A DNA stretch of 64,000 nucleotides from Coprosoma sp963632935 (GCA_963632935.1 CAVGWA010000003.1:1-64000); one strand, 5' to 3'; shown: positions 49,753 to 59,482, counted from the stretch's first letter. Notes: generated by a model from the letters alone, not told the origin. Numbers and translations are program-made.

Positions 49753-50751
49753 ATGGATGATAGAATTGTTAGTGGTGAAGTTATAAATGAAGATAAGAAA
49801 GATGATTCTTTAAGACCTAGTAGTTTAGATGAGTATATTGGTCAAAGTGAGTTAAAAGAAAATTTAAATATTTTCATGAAGGCGGCTAAAATGCGTGGTG
49901 AGGCTTTAGATCATGTTTTACTTTATGGTCCTCCTGGGCTTGGTAAGACTACGATGGCTTATATTATTTCAAATGAAATGGGAAGTAATATTAAAACTAC
50001 TAGCGGTCCTGCAATTGAAAAAAGTGGTGATTTAGCTGCTGTTTTATCTACTTTAGAACCTGGTGATGTTTTATTTATTGATGAAATTCATAGAATTCCA
50101 AGGTTTATTGAAGAAATATTATATTCAGCTATGGAAGATTTTAAATTAGATATTATTGTCGGGTCTGATGCATCTAGCCGTAATATTACTATTGATTTGC
50201 CACCTTTTACTTTAGTTGGGGCAACAACTAGAGCTGGTGATTTAACTGGACCTTTACGTGATAGATTTGGTATTGTTTCTAAGTTAAATTTTTATACTGA
50301 AGAAGAACTTAAGGATATTGTTTTAAGAACCGGTAGAGTTTTGGATACTAACATTGATGATAATGCAGCTTTAGAACTTGCAAGAAGAAGTAGAGGAACA
50401 CCTAGGATTGCTAATAGATTATTTAAAAGAGTTCGTGATTATGCTTTGGTTATGGACAAGAGTGTTATTGATTTAGATATTACTAAACTTGCTTTAAAAA
50501 AATTAAAGGTTGATGATTTTGGTTTAGATGCGACTGATTATAATTTATTAAATGCTATTATTGAAAGATTTAATGGGGGACCTGTTGGTATTGATGCTCT
50601 TGCTTCATCTATTGGTGAGGAAGCTTCTACTATTGAAGATGTTTATGAACCTTATTTACTTCAAAATGGTTTTTTAAAACGAACTAATAGAGGTAGAGTT
50701 GTTACGGAAAAAGCTTATAAACATTTAAAGGAGGATGGTTATGAAAACTGA
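49753..50751 (+). CDS. ruvB: Holliday junction helicase RuvB
   Basis: Hexameric AAA+ motor that drives branch migration with RuvA; 332 aa. Walker A GPPGLGKTT (59-67), Walker B FIDEIHR, the sensor and arginine-finger region TRAGDLTGPLRDRFG, and a C-terminal winged helix (FLKRTNRGRVVTEKAYKHL). Overlaps queA by 11 bases, in the operon ruvA-ruvB-queA-miaA. Confidence 0.98.
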   Translation: MDDRIVSGEVINEDKKDDSLRPSSLDEYIGQSELKENLNIFMKAAKMRGEALDHVLLYGPPGLGKTTMAYIISNEMGSNIKTTSGPAIEKSGDLAAVLSTLEPGDVLFIDEIHRIPRFIEEILYSAMEDFKLDIIVGSDASSRNITIDLPPFTLVGATTRAGDLTGPLRDRFGIVSKLNFYTEEELKDIVLRTGRVLDTNIDDNAALELARRSRGTPRIANRLFKRVRDYALVMDKSVIDLDITKLALKKLKVDDFGLDATDYNLLNAIIERFNGGPVGIDALASSIGEEASTIEDVYEPYLLQNGFLKRTNRGRVVTEKAYKHLKEDGYEN

Positions 50752-51766
50752 TGATTTTGATTTTTATTTACCAGAAAGGTTAATTGCTCAAACACCTTTA
50801 GAAAAGCGAGATGCTTCAAAGTTACTTATTTTAGATAGAAAAACTGGTGATATTTCTCATAAACATTTTACTGATGTTATAGATTATATGGATGAGGGTG
50901 ATACTTTAGTTTTGAATGATACTAAGGTTATGCCAGCTAGACTTTATGGAATAAAAGAGGAAACTAATGCTTTTATTGAAGTTTTACTTTTAAAAGATGA
51001 AGGTAATGATATTTGGGAATGCTTAGTCAGACCCGCTAAAAGAATAAAGGAAGACAGCATTATTTCTTTTGGTGAAGGTAGATTAAAAGCTAGATGTACT
51101 GAAGTTTTAGATGAAGGTATTAGAAAATTTAAATTAGAATATAGTGGTATTTTATATGAGATAATGGATCAGTTAGGGGAGATGCCTTTACCTCCTTATA
51201 TTCATGAAAAGTTAAAGGATAAAGATAGGTATCAAACTGTTTATGCGAAGAATATTGGTAGTGCGGCAGCTCCTACGGCTGGGCTTCATTTTACTGAAGA
51301 GTTACTTTCTAAGATAAAGGAAAAAGGTATTAATATAGCTTATGTTACTTTACATGTTGGACTTGGAACTTTTAGACCTGTTAGTGTGGATGATGTTACT
51401 AAACATAAGATGCATAGTGAATATTATGTTATGAGTGATGAGGTTGCTAAGATTCTTAATGATACTAAAAAAAGTGGTCATAAGATTATAAGTGTTGGTA
51501 CAACTTCAACTAGGGTTTTAGAAACTGTTAAAAGTAAATATGGTGATTTTGTTTCTTGTTCTGGATGGACGGATATATTTATTTATCCTGGATATGAATT
51601 TAAAGGCGTTGATTATTTGATTACTAATTTTCATTTACCTAAGTCAACTTTAGTTATGCTTGTTAGTGCACTTGCTTCAAAAGAAAATATTATGAGGGCA
51701 TACGATGAAGCTGTTAAAAAAGAATATAGGTTTTTCTCTTTTGGGGATAGTATGCTTATAAAATAG
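50741..51766 (+). CDS. queA: S-adenosylmethionine:tRNA ribosyltransferase-isomerase
   Basis: Adds the cyclopentene-diol epoxide precursor to preQ1 at position 34 in queuosine synthesis; 341 aa. DFDFYLPERLIAQTPLEKRDASKLL at the start, NDTKVMPARLYG, and AAPTAGLHFTEELL are characteristic. ATG 50741 sits six bases after AAAGGAGG; a closer ATG at 50735 leaves no space. Other queuosine genes (tgt, queG) are not in the window, although tgt often follows queA. Confidence 0.97.
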   Translation: MKTDDFDFYLPERLIAQTPLEKRDASKLLILDRKTGDISHKHFTDVIDYMDEGDTLVLNDTKVMPARLYGIKEETNAFIEVLLLKDEGNDIWECLVRPAKRIKEDSIISFGEGRLKARCTEVLDEGIRKFKLEYSGILYEIMDQLGEMPLPPYIHEKLKDKDRYQTVYAKNIGSAAAPTAGLHFTEELLSKIKEKGINIAYVTLHVGLGTFRPVSVDDVTKHKMHSEYYVMSDEVAKILNDTKKSGHKIISVGTTSTRVLETVKSKYGDFVSCSGWTDIFIYPGYEFKGVDYLITNFHLPKSTLVMLVSALASKENIMRAYDEAVKKEYRFFSFGDSMLIK

Positions 51767-51774
51767 GTGATGAT

Positions 51775-52650
51775 ATGGTTATTGTAATTACAGGGCCTAC
51801 AGCTGTTGGTAAAACTGATTTAAGTTTATTTTTAGCTCATAAGTTGGATGGCGAGATTATTAATGCGGATAGTACGCAAATATATAAGGGTATTGATATA
51901 GCAACTAATAAAGTTAAGAATACTGAAGGAGTTAAGCATCATTTATTTGATGAAAAGAGTTTAACTGAGGATTATACAGTTTTTGATTATCAGAAGGATT
52001 CCAGAAAGATTATTGATGATATTTTATCTAGAGGTAAGGTACCGATATTAGTTGGAGGTACTGGTCTTTATATTAATGCAGCTTTATATGATTATAAGTT
52101 TGAAGATAGAACTAATGATGATTATGAAGGAGTTAGTAATGATGAACTTTATCAAATGCTTTTAAAGGTTGATCCTAATACGAGTATTCATTTAAATAAT
52201 AGAGTAAGAGTAATTGGAGCTTTAAATTATTTTAAAGCAAATGGTAAGCCTTATAGCGAAAAAGCAAAGAATGAAAAATTACTTTATGATACTTTATTTA
52301 TTGGTTTAACTACTGAAAGAGATATTCTTTATTATAAAATTAATAAAAGGGTAGATAAAATGATTGAAGAGGGGTTAGTTCAAGAAGCTAAGGATTTATA
52401 TGATTTAAATATCAGAACTAAAGCGGTTATGACACCTATTGGGCCTAAAGAATTATTTTTATATTTTGATGGTAAAATTAGTTTAGAAGATGCAGTAGAA
52501 CTTATAAAAAGTAGAAGTAGAAAGTATGCGAAAAGGCAATATACTTGGTTTAATCACCAAATGAAATTAAAGTGGTTTCATACTAATTATGAGGATTTTA
52601 GTAAAACTGAAAATGAAGTTTTAGAATATATAAATAAAAATTTTGAATAA
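51775..52650 (+). CDS. miaA: tRNA dimethylallyltransferase MiaA
   Basis: Makes i6A37 in tRNAs reading UNN codons; 291 aa. P-loop GPTAVGKTDLS (residues 7-17), DSTQIYKGIDIATNK, LVGGTGLYINA, and the SRKYAKRQYTWF signature are all present. It follows queA by eight bases. The usual partners miaB, mutS/L and hfq are not adjacent. Confidence 0.97.
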   Translation: MVIVITGPTAVGKTDLSLFLAHKLDGEIINADSTQIYKGIDIATNKVKNTEGVKHHLFDEKSLTEDYTVFDYQKDSRKIIDDILSRGKVPILVGGTGLYINAALYDYKFEDRTNDDYEGVSNDELYQMLLKVDPNTSIHLNNRVRVIGALNYFKANGKPYSEKAKNEKLLYDTLFIGLTTERDILYYKINKRVDKMIEEGLVQEAKDLYDLNIRTKAVMTPIGPKELFLYFDGKISLEDAVELIKSRSRKYAKRQYTWFNHQMKLKWFHTNYEDFSKTENEVLEYINKNFE

Positions 52651-52670
52651 TGCATATATTATGTTATAAT
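52643..52670 (+). promoter_or_regulatory. Promoter of the yqeG-like gene
   Basis: TTGAAT (52643-52648), 16-bp spacer, TATAAT (52665-52670) with TGT before it. The -35 overlaps the miaA stop. Confidence 0.75.
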
Positions 52671-52693
52671 ATGACCTACTGAGAGGTGTTGTT

Positions 52694-53233
52694 ATGAATT
52701 TAATGGAAATAATTCCTGATATTTATGTACCTAGTGTATATGATATAAATTATTTAAAACTTTATTCAAATGGTATTAGATATGGTATATTTGATGTTGA
52801 TTGTACAATTCTTTCATTTGATAATATTGAGGTAACTGATAGATTAATAGAGCTTTTTTCCAAAATTAAAGATTTTGGTATTACTCCTGGACTTTGTTCA
52901 AGTGGTAGTTTGAAAAGGGTAAAACCAGTTGCAGATGCTTTAGGAGTTAATTATATTGCAAATGCAGGTAAACCTTTTAATGGTGATTTTAAATTAATTA
53001 AAGAGTCATTATTTGATGCTGAATGTACACCAAAAAATACTATGATGGTTGGAGATTCATTTTATTTGGATATGATATTTGCTAGAAGATTAGGTCTTTA
53101 TAAAGTTATGGTTGATCCTATTAATGATGAAAAAGGAGATAAAGCTAAGAGTTTTGCTAATGATTTTATTCAAACTTCTGTTTATGCTTTTATGCCAAAG
53201 GGTAAAATAAAAAAAGGAAATTATTATTTTTAA
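52694..53233 (+). CDS. YqeG family HAD IIIA-type phosphatase
   Basis: A 179-aa HAD phosphatase of the YqeG/Gep4 group. IPDIYVPSVYDINYLKLYSNGIRYGIFDVD opening, motif I FDVDCTI (the first residue after DVD is Cys where most have Asn), LCSSGS for motif II, and MVGDSFYLDMIFARRLG for motif IV. Eukaryotic relatives dephosphorylate phosphatidylglycerophosphate; the bacterial role is not settled. Unlike Bacillus, no yqeH or aroE follows. It has its own promoter and terminator. Confidence 0.9.
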   Translation: MNLMEIIPDIYVPSVYDINYLKLYSNGIRYGIFDVDCTILSFDNIEVTDRLIELFSKIKDFGITPGLCSSGSLKRVKPVADALGVNYIANAGKPFNGDFKLIKESLFDAECTPKNTMMVGDSFYLDMIFARRLGLYKVMVDPINDEKGDKAKSFANDFIQTSVYAFMPKGKIKKGNYYF

Positions 53234-53255
53234 GTGCACTTTATTGTGCATTTTT
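53232..53255 (+). terminator. Intrinsic terminator after the yqeG-like gene
   Basis: TGCAC (53235-53239) and GTGCA (53246-53250) extended by A-T and G-U pairs on both sides, then T. Confidence 0.65.
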
Positions 53256-53271
53256 ATTGAAGGTGAAATTT

Positions 53272-54477
53272 ATGAAAAGAATTATTATGCATATTGATGT
53301 GAATAATGCTTTTTTATCATGGACAGCAGTTTTGCGATTGAAAAATGGTGAAAAAATTGATATTAGAAATACTTATGCTGTTATTAGTGGTGATGAAAAA
53401 TCAAGACATGGAATTGTACTTGCTAAGTCTATGCCAGCTAAAAAGAAGGGCGTTTTAACTGGTGATAGTATTTATTTAGCTAAAAAAAAATGTCCTAATT
53501 TAAAGGTATATGCTCCTTGTTATGATTTTTATAAAAAAATGAGTGATAGTATGATGAATTTAATTTGTTCATATTCACCTGATGTTGAACAGATGAGTAT
53601 TGATGAGTGCTTTTTAGATTATACACCGGTTAAACATTTATATGGTGATGAATTACAATTCGCATATAAATTAAAAAAAGAAATTAAGGACAAGCTGGGA
53701 TTTACTGTTAATATTGGTATTGCTAATAATAAATTATGTGCTAAAATGGCTTCTGATTTTTCTAAACCTTATAAAGTTCATACACTTTATGAAGATGAGG
53801 TTGAAAGAAAAATGTGGCCTTTAAAAGTTGATGATTTGTTTGGAATTGGTAAGCAGACTGCTTTAAAATTACATAAATTAAATATTAATACTATTTATGA
53901 TCTTGCTCATATTGATAAAGTTTTTTTATATAAACATTTTAAAAATCAAGCCTATGATATGATTGATAAGGCCTTAGGTAAAGGCAGTGATTTTGTAGAT
54001 AGTAGTAAAAATGATCCTAAGGGTATTGGTAATGAAGTTACTTTGACTAAGAATATTTATGATAAGGGTGAATTGAAACAATATTTGCTTGCTTTATCTG
54101 AAAATGTTTCTTTAAGGTTACGTAAGGAAGGTAAGTATGCATATGTTGTTGTGGTTATTTTAAAGGATAAGTTTTTTAAAAGAATTTCTCATCAAAAAAA
54201 ACTTGTTAATGCAATTAATTTAGCTGATGATGTAAGCAAGGTTTCTTTAGAAATTTTAGATGAGATGAATATTGAAAATGGTGTTAGATTGGTTGGTATA
54301 AGGTTAGATAAATTGGTTTCATCATCTTCTCATCAAGTTTCTTTATTTGAAAATTTGAATGTTAAAGATAGTAATAGTGAACTTGAAAAAGTGTTAGATG
54401 ATTTGAAAGCAAAGTATGGCTTTAAAATTGTTAAAAAAGCTAGTTTGCTTGATAATAAAATTTCTAAAAAATATTAG
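53272..54477 (+). CDS. dinB: Y-family DNA polymerase (DinB/Pol IV-like)
   Basis: Error-prone translesion polymerase; 401 aa. Catalytic motifs IIMHIDVNNAFLSW (Asp near residue 8) and MSIDECFLDYT (Asp-Glu), then helix-hairpin-helix LFGIGKQTALKLHKL and the little finger. QVSLF near residue 363 is a sliding-clamp binding motif, matching the QLSLF that ends PolC. ATG 53272 follows GAAGGTGA; the in-frame upstream start has no ribosome site. I see no LexA-type box in front. It could also be named as a UmuC-like paralogue. Confidence 0.93.
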   Translation: MKRIIMHIDVNNAFLSWTAVLRLKNGEKIDIRNTYAVISGDEKSRHGIVLAKSMPAKKKGVLTGDSIYLAKKKCPNLKVYAPCYDFYKKMSDSMMNLICSYSPDVEQMSIDECFLDYTPVKHLYGDELQFAYKLKKEIKDKLGFTVNIGIANNKLCAKMASDFSKPYKVHTLYEDEVERKMWPLKVDDLFGIGKQTALKLHKLNINTIYDLAHIDKVFLYKHFKNQAYDMIDKALGKGSDFVDSSKNDPKGIGNEVTLTKNIYDKGELKQYLLALSENVSLRLRKEGKYAYVVVVILKDKFFKRISHQKKLVNAINLADDVSKVSLEILDEMNIENGVRLVGIRLDKLVSSSSHQVSLFENLNVKDSNSELEKVLDDLKAKYGFKIVKKASLLDNKISKKY

Positions 54478-54530
54478 GTTTACTTTAAATTAATTAATGG
54501 GTATAATGTTATAGGAAAGTAGTGATTAGA

Positions 54531-56690
54531 ATGAATGATGAGATTATTAAACAAATTAGTATAGATTTAGGTATAAAAACTACTCAAGTGGATAATACTT
54601 TATCTTTGCTTTCTTCTGGTAATACGATTCCTTTTATTGCAAGGTATCGTAAGGATGTTACTGGTGGACTTGATGAGGAGTTTATTAAAAAAATTAATGA
54701 GGTTTATTTATATCAGGTTAATTTATTGAATCGTAAGGAAGATGTTATTAGATTAATTGATGAAAAGGGTTTACTTACTGAGGAGTTAAAAAATCAAATT
54801 ATGAGTGCTTCTAAGTTAGTTGAAGTTGATGATTTATATAGACCTTATAAAGAAAAGAAGAAAACAAAGGCAACTGAGGCTATAAAAAATGGTTTAGAAG
54901 GTTTAGCTAAGTTGATTATGTCTTTTGTTAGTAATGTTTCTTTAGAAGATTTAACTCAAAAATTTTTAAATGAAAATGTTAAAACTAAAGAGGATGCTAT
55001 TCAAGGGGCAGGTTATATTATTGCTGAGTGGATAAGTGATAATGCTTCTTATAGAAAATGGATTAGAAAGTATACTTTTAATGAAGGTGTTATTAAAACT
55101 AAATTAAAAAAAGATGCTTTAGATGAGAGAAAAATATATGAGATGTATTATGATTTTTCTGAAAGAGTACGTTATGCGAAGCCTTATAGAATTATGGCTA
55201 TAAATAGAGCTGAGAAGGAAAAGGTAATTAGTGTTAGTTTAGATATTAATGAAGAGAGTATATTGTCATATTTAAGGGATAAGTTAATTAAGAAAGATGC
55301 TCCTTTTAATTACGTTATTGAGAATTCTATTAAAGATAGTTATAAAAGGTTAATTTCTCCTTCTATTGAAAGGGAAATTAGAAGTGAACTTACTGATAAA
55401 GCTTGTGAGGATGCTATTCATAATTTTGGAATTAATTTGGAAAATTTACTTATGCAACCACCTATGAAGGAAAAAAATGTTTTGGGCTTTGATCCGGGAT
55501 ATGTTAATGGTTGTAAGCTTGCTGTTATTGATAAAACTGGTAAGTTTTGGGATTCTTTAATTATAAAACCATTTTTAAATAATGTTAAGGAAGATGATTT
55601 AAATAAATTTAAATTTATTGTTTCTAATTTAATTAAAAAATATAATATTGATATTATATCAATAGGTAATGGAACAGCATCTCGTGAAAGTGAAAAATTT
55701 TGTGCGGATATGATTAGAGAATATAATTTAAATTGTAAGTATGTTATTGTATCTGAAGCAGGTGCATCAATTTATTCAACTGAAAAGGTGGCCTCTGATG
55801 AATTTCCTACTTTATCACCAAATGAAAGAAGTGCTATAAGTATTGCTAGGAGACTTCAAGATCCACTTTCTGAGCTTGTTAAAATACCACCTACTGGTAT
55901 GGGAGTTGGTTCTTATCAACATGATGTTCCTAATAAGAATTTAACTGAATCTTTAGATTTTGTTGTTACAAAGGCTGTTAATAGTGTTGGTGTTAATATT
56001 AATACTGCATCAAGTTCTCTTTTGAAGTATGTTTCTGGTCTTACTAAACGTAATATTGATAAGATAATTTCTTATCGTGATGAAAATGGTAAAATAATGT
56101 CACGTGATGAGGTTAAAAGTAAAAAGTTATTAACTGATAAAGTTTATCAGCAGGCTATAGGATTTTTAAGAATAGTTGATGGTAATAATGTACTTGATAC
56201 TACTGATATTCATCCTGAAAGTTATGAACTTACTTTAAAGTTACTTAAATGTATTGATATGGATTTATCTAAGATTGGTAGTGAGGAGATTTCTTTAGCT
56301 TTGAATAATCTTGATATTCATAAGACTGCTTTAGATTTAAAAACTGATGAGTATACTTTAGAAGACATTATTAAATCGTTAAAAAAACCTGGAAGAGATC
56401 CTCGTGATGAAATGCCACAACCTATTTTAAAAAGTGATGTTTTAAGTATTAATGATTTAAAGGTTGGTATGAAATTACAAGGTACTGTTCGTAATGTTGT
56501 TCCGTTTGGTGCATTTATTGATATTGGACTTCATGATGATGGAATGGCTCATATTTCAAAACTTTCAAATAAGTTTATAAAACATCCAAATGAGATTGTA
56601 AGTGTTGGTGATATTGTTGATTGTTATGTTGACGATATTGATTTAGTTAAAGAAAAGGTTGCTTTATCTTTAATAAAGCCGGAGGCTTAA
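54531..56690 (+). CDS. tex: Tex family RNA-binding transcription accessory protein
   Basis: A 719-aa Tex protein: an N-terminal helical part (IPFIARYRKDVTGGLDE), a YqgF/RNase H-like fold with VLGFDPGYVNGCKLAVID, a helix-hairpin-helix region (TKAVNSVGVNINTASSSLLKYV) and a C-terminal S1 domain (MKLQGTVRNVVPFGAFIDIG, from about 645). Tex is a conserved nucleic-acid-binding factor related to eukaryotic Spt6, required for toxin expression in some pathogens. TTTACT (54479-54484), 17 bp, TATAAT (54502-54507) is the promoter. ATG 54531 was preferred over an in-frame GTG at 54522. The lipoprotein gene overlaps its stop by one base. Confidence 0.95.
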   Translation: MNDEIIKQISIDLGIKTTQVDNTLSLLSSGNTIPFIARYRKDVTGGLDEEFIKKINEVYLYQVNLLNRKEDVIRLIDEKGLLTEELKNQIMSASKLVEVDDLYRPYKEKKKTKATEAIKNGLEGLAKLIMSFVSNVSLEDLTQKFLNENVKTKEDAIQGAGYIIAEWISDNASYRKWIRKYTFNEGVIKTKLKKDALDERKIYEMYYDFSERVRYAKPYRIMAINRAEKEKVISVSLDINEESILSYLRDKLIKKDAPFNYVIENSIKDSYKRLISPSIEREIRSELTDKACEDAIHNFGINLENLLMQPPMKEKNVLGFDPGYVNGCKLAVIDKTGKFWDSLIIKPFLNNVKEDDLNKFKFIVSNLIKKYNIDIISIGNGTASRESEKFCADMIREYNLNCKYVIVSEAGASIYSTEKVASDEFPTLSPNERSAISIARRLQDPLSELVKIPPTGMGVGSYQHDVPNKNLTESLDFVVTKAVNSVGVNINTASSSLLKYVSGLTKRNIDKIISYRDENGKIMSRDEVKSKKLLTDKVYQQAIGFLRIVDGNNVLDTTDIHPESYELTLKLLKCIDMDLSKIGSEEISLALNNLDIHKTALDLKTDEYTLEDIIKSLKKPGRDPRDEMPQPILKSDVLSINDLKVGMKLQGTVRNVVPFGAFIDIGLHDDGMAHISKLSNKFIKHPNEIVSVGDIVDCYVDDIDLVKEKVALSLIKPEA

Positions 56691-57121
56691 TGAAAAAATT
56701 ATTAATTTTGTTATGTGTATTTTGTTTAACTGGATGTGTTAAAAATGAGGATTTTTCTAAGACATGCACTAGTTTAACTAAATCTTCATCCATTAAAGAT
56801 AAAACAAGTATATATGTTATTTATGATGCGGATGATAGGATTAAAAGTGCTGTTGTTACTAAAAATTATAAAGCATTAAATGAGGATGGAATTAAGTTAT
56901 TAGGTGATATAAAAGAGGCTTCTAGTTCATATAATAAGAGGTATGCCTCTTCTAATATTAAAATAACTGTTTCAAAAGATGATAAGGATGTTTATGAGAT
57001 GAAGTATTATTTGAATGTTTTAAAATTGAATGAAAATGTTTTGAATGATTTTAATATTAAAAAAAATTCTATTAAGTTTTTTAATAAGATGAGGGATAAA
57101 AATATAGAGTGTGAGGGTTGA
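56690..57121 (+). CDS. Small lipoprotein of unknown function
   Basis: A 143-aa protein with a lipoprotein signal: MKKLLILLCVFCLTGC, where LTGC is the lipobox and Cys16 becomes the lipidated N-terminus. The mature domain of ~125 residues is Lys/Asp-rich and has another Cys pair (TCTS and NIECEG), perhaps a disulfide. The pattern (YDADDRIKSAVVTKNY ... YEMKYYLNVLKLN) resembles small YehR/DUF1307-like lipoproteins, but I am not sure. It is cotranslated with tex (TAATG overlap) and precedes uppP by a few bases. Confidence 0.8.
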   Translation: MKKLLILLCVFCLTGCVKNEDFSKTCTSLTKSSSIKDKTSIYVIYDADDRIKSAVVTKNYKALNEDGIKLLGDIKEASSSYNKRYASSNIKITVSKDDKDVYEMKYYLNVLKLNENVLNDFNIKKNSIKFFNKMRDKNIECEG

Positions 57122-57125
57122 TGAG

Positions 57126-57950
57126 ATGATAGAGATTATTAAGGCAATATTTTTTGGAATTGTTGAAGGGATTACTGAATGGCTTCCAATTAGTAGTACT
57201 GGTCATTTGATTTTACTTAATGAGTTTATTAAATTGGATGTTTCTAATAAGTTTTATGATATGTTTCAAGTTGTTATTCAACTAGGGGCAATTATGGCAG
57301 TGGTAATTATATATTGGAAAAATATATTTCCTTTTAAGAAAAAAAATGGTAGTTTGAAGGCCGATAAAGATATTTTTAATCTTTGGGGTAAAATAATTGT
57401 TGCCTGTATTCCAGCAGCGATTATTGGTTTATTATTTGATGAAGTTTTTGAAAAGTTATTTTATAATTATGTATGTGTTGCTATTGCATTAATTGTATTC
57501 GGTATTGCATTTATTGTTATTGAAAATAAAAATGTTAAACCTAAAATTACTTCATTAAAAGATCTTTCTTATAATACGGCTTTATTGATTGGTTTTTTTC
57601 AATTAATAGCGGCTATTTTTCCTGGTACTTCTAGATCGGGAGCTACTATAGTGGGTGCACTTTTATTAGGCGTTTCTAGAACAGTAGCTGCTGAATTTAC
57701 TTTTTTCTTAGCTATTCCTGTTATGTTTGGTGCAAGTTTGCTTAAAGTAGTTAAATATGGATTTGCATTTACTTCATTAGAACTTGCTATATTATTAACT
57801 GGTATGATAGTTGCATTTATAACAAGTATGTTTATTATTAAATTTTTAATGAGTTATATTAAGAAACATGATTTTAAGGTGTTTGGTTGGTATAGAATTG
57901 TTTTAGGTTTACTTATTATTTTGTATGCAATTTCTCAGACACTTATGTAG
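57126..57950 (+). CDS. uppP: Undecaprenyl-diphosphatase UppP (BacA)
   Basis: Recycles the lipid carrier by removing one phosphate from undecaprenyl diphosphate outside the membrane; 274 aa, eight membrane helices. GIVEGITEWLPISSTGHLIL (about 13-32) and FPGTSRSGATIVGALLLG (about 170-187) are the two BacA active-site motifs with the catalytic Glu, Ser and Arg. ATG 57126 lies just behind GAGGG and the lipoprotein stop. Together with uppS (24 kb) and mraY (42 kb) it covers carrier synthesis, use and recycling. Confidence 0.96.
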   Translation: MIEIIKAIFFGIVEGITEWLPISSTGHLILLNEFIKLDVSNKFYDMFQVVIQLGAIMAVVIIYWKNIFPFKKKNGSLKADKDIFNLWGKIIVACIPAAIIGLLFDEVFEKLFYNYVCVAIALIVFGIAFIVIENKNVKPKITSLKDLSYNTALLIGFFQLIAAIFPGTSRSGATIVGALLLGVSRTVAAEFTFFLAIPVMFGASLLKVVKYGFAFTSLELAILLTGMIVAFITSMFIIKFLMSYIKKHDFKVFGWYRIVLGLLIILYAISQTLM

Positions 57951-57954
57951 TTTT

Positions 57955-57978
57955 AACCATTCGATTGAATGGTTTTTT
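57955..57978 (+). terminator. Intrinsic terminator of the tex-uppP operon
   Basis: AACCATTC (57955-57962), GATT loop, GAATGGTT (57967-57974), then T. Confidence 0.88.
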
Positions 57979-58080
57979 CATTATGATTATTTTTGCTTAT
58001 ATAGAAAATTTATGCATTTGAAATTGAAATTTTATTTTCAGTTTTGTTTAAAATATAGTATAATTGTTGTGGTGATATAA

Positions 58081-59388
58081 ATGTTTGAAAATTTAGGAGA
58101 TAGATTACAAAATGCTTTAAATAAAATAAAAGGTTATGGTAAGATTACTGAAGAAAATATTAGTGATGTTACAAGAGAAATTAGACTTGCTTTATTAGAG
58201 GCTGATGTCAATTATAAAGTGGTTAAAGAATTTATTAATGATGTTAAGGAAAAGGCTTTAGGCGAAGAGGTTAGTAAGAGTTTAAAGCCTGGTGAAGAGT
58301 TTGTAAAGATAGTTAAAGACGAATTAACTGAATTACTTGGAAAAGAAGATGAACCGCTAATTATTGTAAAGCCTATGACTATTTTGATGATGGCTGGTTT
58401 ACAAGGTTCTGGTAAAACAACAACTACTGGAAAACTTGCTTTACTTTTAAGAAAAAAATACGGAATGAAACCTTTAATGGTAGCTTGTGATGTTTATAGA
58501 CCAGCTGCAATCGATCAATTAAAACAATTAGGTAAAGAACTTAATATTGAAGTATATTCCGAAGGAAAAGGTAATCCTGTTGAGATTGCGAAAAATGGTA
58601 TTGAATACGCAAAAGAAAATGGATATAATTACGTTTTAATCGATACAGCCGGTAGATTACATATTGATAATAATTTAATGGAAGAGTTACAGAATATTAA
58701 CGATGAAGTTAAGCCTAATGAAATTTTACTTGTAATTGACAGTATGATGGGTCAAGATGCTGTCAATGTTATTACTGGATTTAATGATAGATTGCCTCTT
58801 ACTGGAGCAGTTTTAACCAAATTAGATGGTGATACTAAAGGTGGAGCAGCCTTATCTATTAGACATTTAACAAACATTCCTATTAAGTTCATTGGCGTAT
58901 CTGAAAAGATGGATGGATTAGAGCCTTTTCATCCTGAAAGAATGGCCAGCAGAATTTTAGATATGGGCGATTTAATGGGAATGATTGAGAAGGCCGAAAG
59001 TGTAATTGATGAAAAAGAAGCTATGGAAGCTGCAAAAAAATTACAAAAAGGTAAGTTTGATTTAGAAGATTTTTTAAATCAATTAAATCAAATAAAAAAA
59101 TTAGGACCTTTAGAGAATTTAATTAAATTGATTCCTGGTGCTAAAAAAATGGGATTAAATAATGTAAATATTGATCCTAAACAAATGGCTCATATTGAGG
59201 CTATTATATTATCTATGACTTTAGAAGAAAGAAGAAATCCTGATATTTTAAAAGCTAGCAGAAAAAGAAGGATTGCTAGTGGTAGTGGAACTAGTGTAGA
59301 AGAGGTTAATAGATTATTGAAACAATTTGAACAAATGAAGATTATGGTGAAACAGATGAAAAATGGAAATTTTAAGATGCCTTTTTAA
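58081..59388 (+). CDS. ffh: Signal recognition particle protein Ffh
   Basis: SRP GTPase that targets nascent membrane proteins; 435 aa. N domain, then the G domain with GLQGSGKTTTTGKLA (near 106), DVYRPAA, DTAGRL and TKLDGD, and the methionine-rich M domain (about 300-435, with the GSGTSVEEVNRLLKQFEQMKI RNA-binding segment). A TATAAT at 58059-58064 gives the promoter; GGTGATATAA precedes the ATG. The ylxM gene that usually precedes ffh and the rpsP that follows are not here. Confidence 0.97.
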   Translation: MFENLGDRLQNALNKIKGYGKITEENISDVTREIRLALLEADVNYKVVKEFINDVKEKALGEEVSKSLKPGEEFVKIVKDELTELLGKEDEPLIIVKPMTILMMAGLQGSGKTTTTGKLALLLRKKYGMKPLMVACDVYRPAAIDQLKQLGKELNIEVYSEGKGNPVEIAKNGIEYAKENGYNYVLIDTAGRLHIDNNLMEELQNINDEVKPNEILLVIDSMMGQDAVNVITGFNDRLPLTGAVLTKLDGDTKGGAALSIRHLTNIPIKFIGVSEKMDGLEPFHPERMASRILDMGDLMGMIEKAESVIDEKEAMEAAKKLQKGKFDLEDFLNQLNQIKKLGPLENLIKLIPGAKKMGLNNVNIDPKQMAHIEAIILSMTLEERRNPDILKASRKRRIASGSGTSVEEVNRLLKQFEQMKIMVKQMKNGNFKMPF

Positions 59389-59411
59389 AGATAGATTAAG
59401 TTCTATTTTTT
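59388..59411 (+). terminator. Probable terminator of ffh
   Basis: AAGATAG (59388-59394) pairs with CTATTTT (59403-59409) with one G-U, followed by T. The stem begins at the last base of the stop codon. Confidence 0.6.
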
Positions 59412-59429
59412 ATGTTAGATAACTTTGTA

Positions 59430-59458
59430 TTGACATTTATTTACAAATGTTATATTAT
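59430..59458 (+). promoter_or_regulatory. Promoter of the exopolysaccharide operon
   Basis: TTGACA (59430-59435), 17-bp spacer, TATTAT (59453-59458). GTGGAGG and the first capsule gene follow at once. Confidence 0.8.
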
Positions 59459-59482
59459 AACCAACAAATTGTGGAGGTTTAT

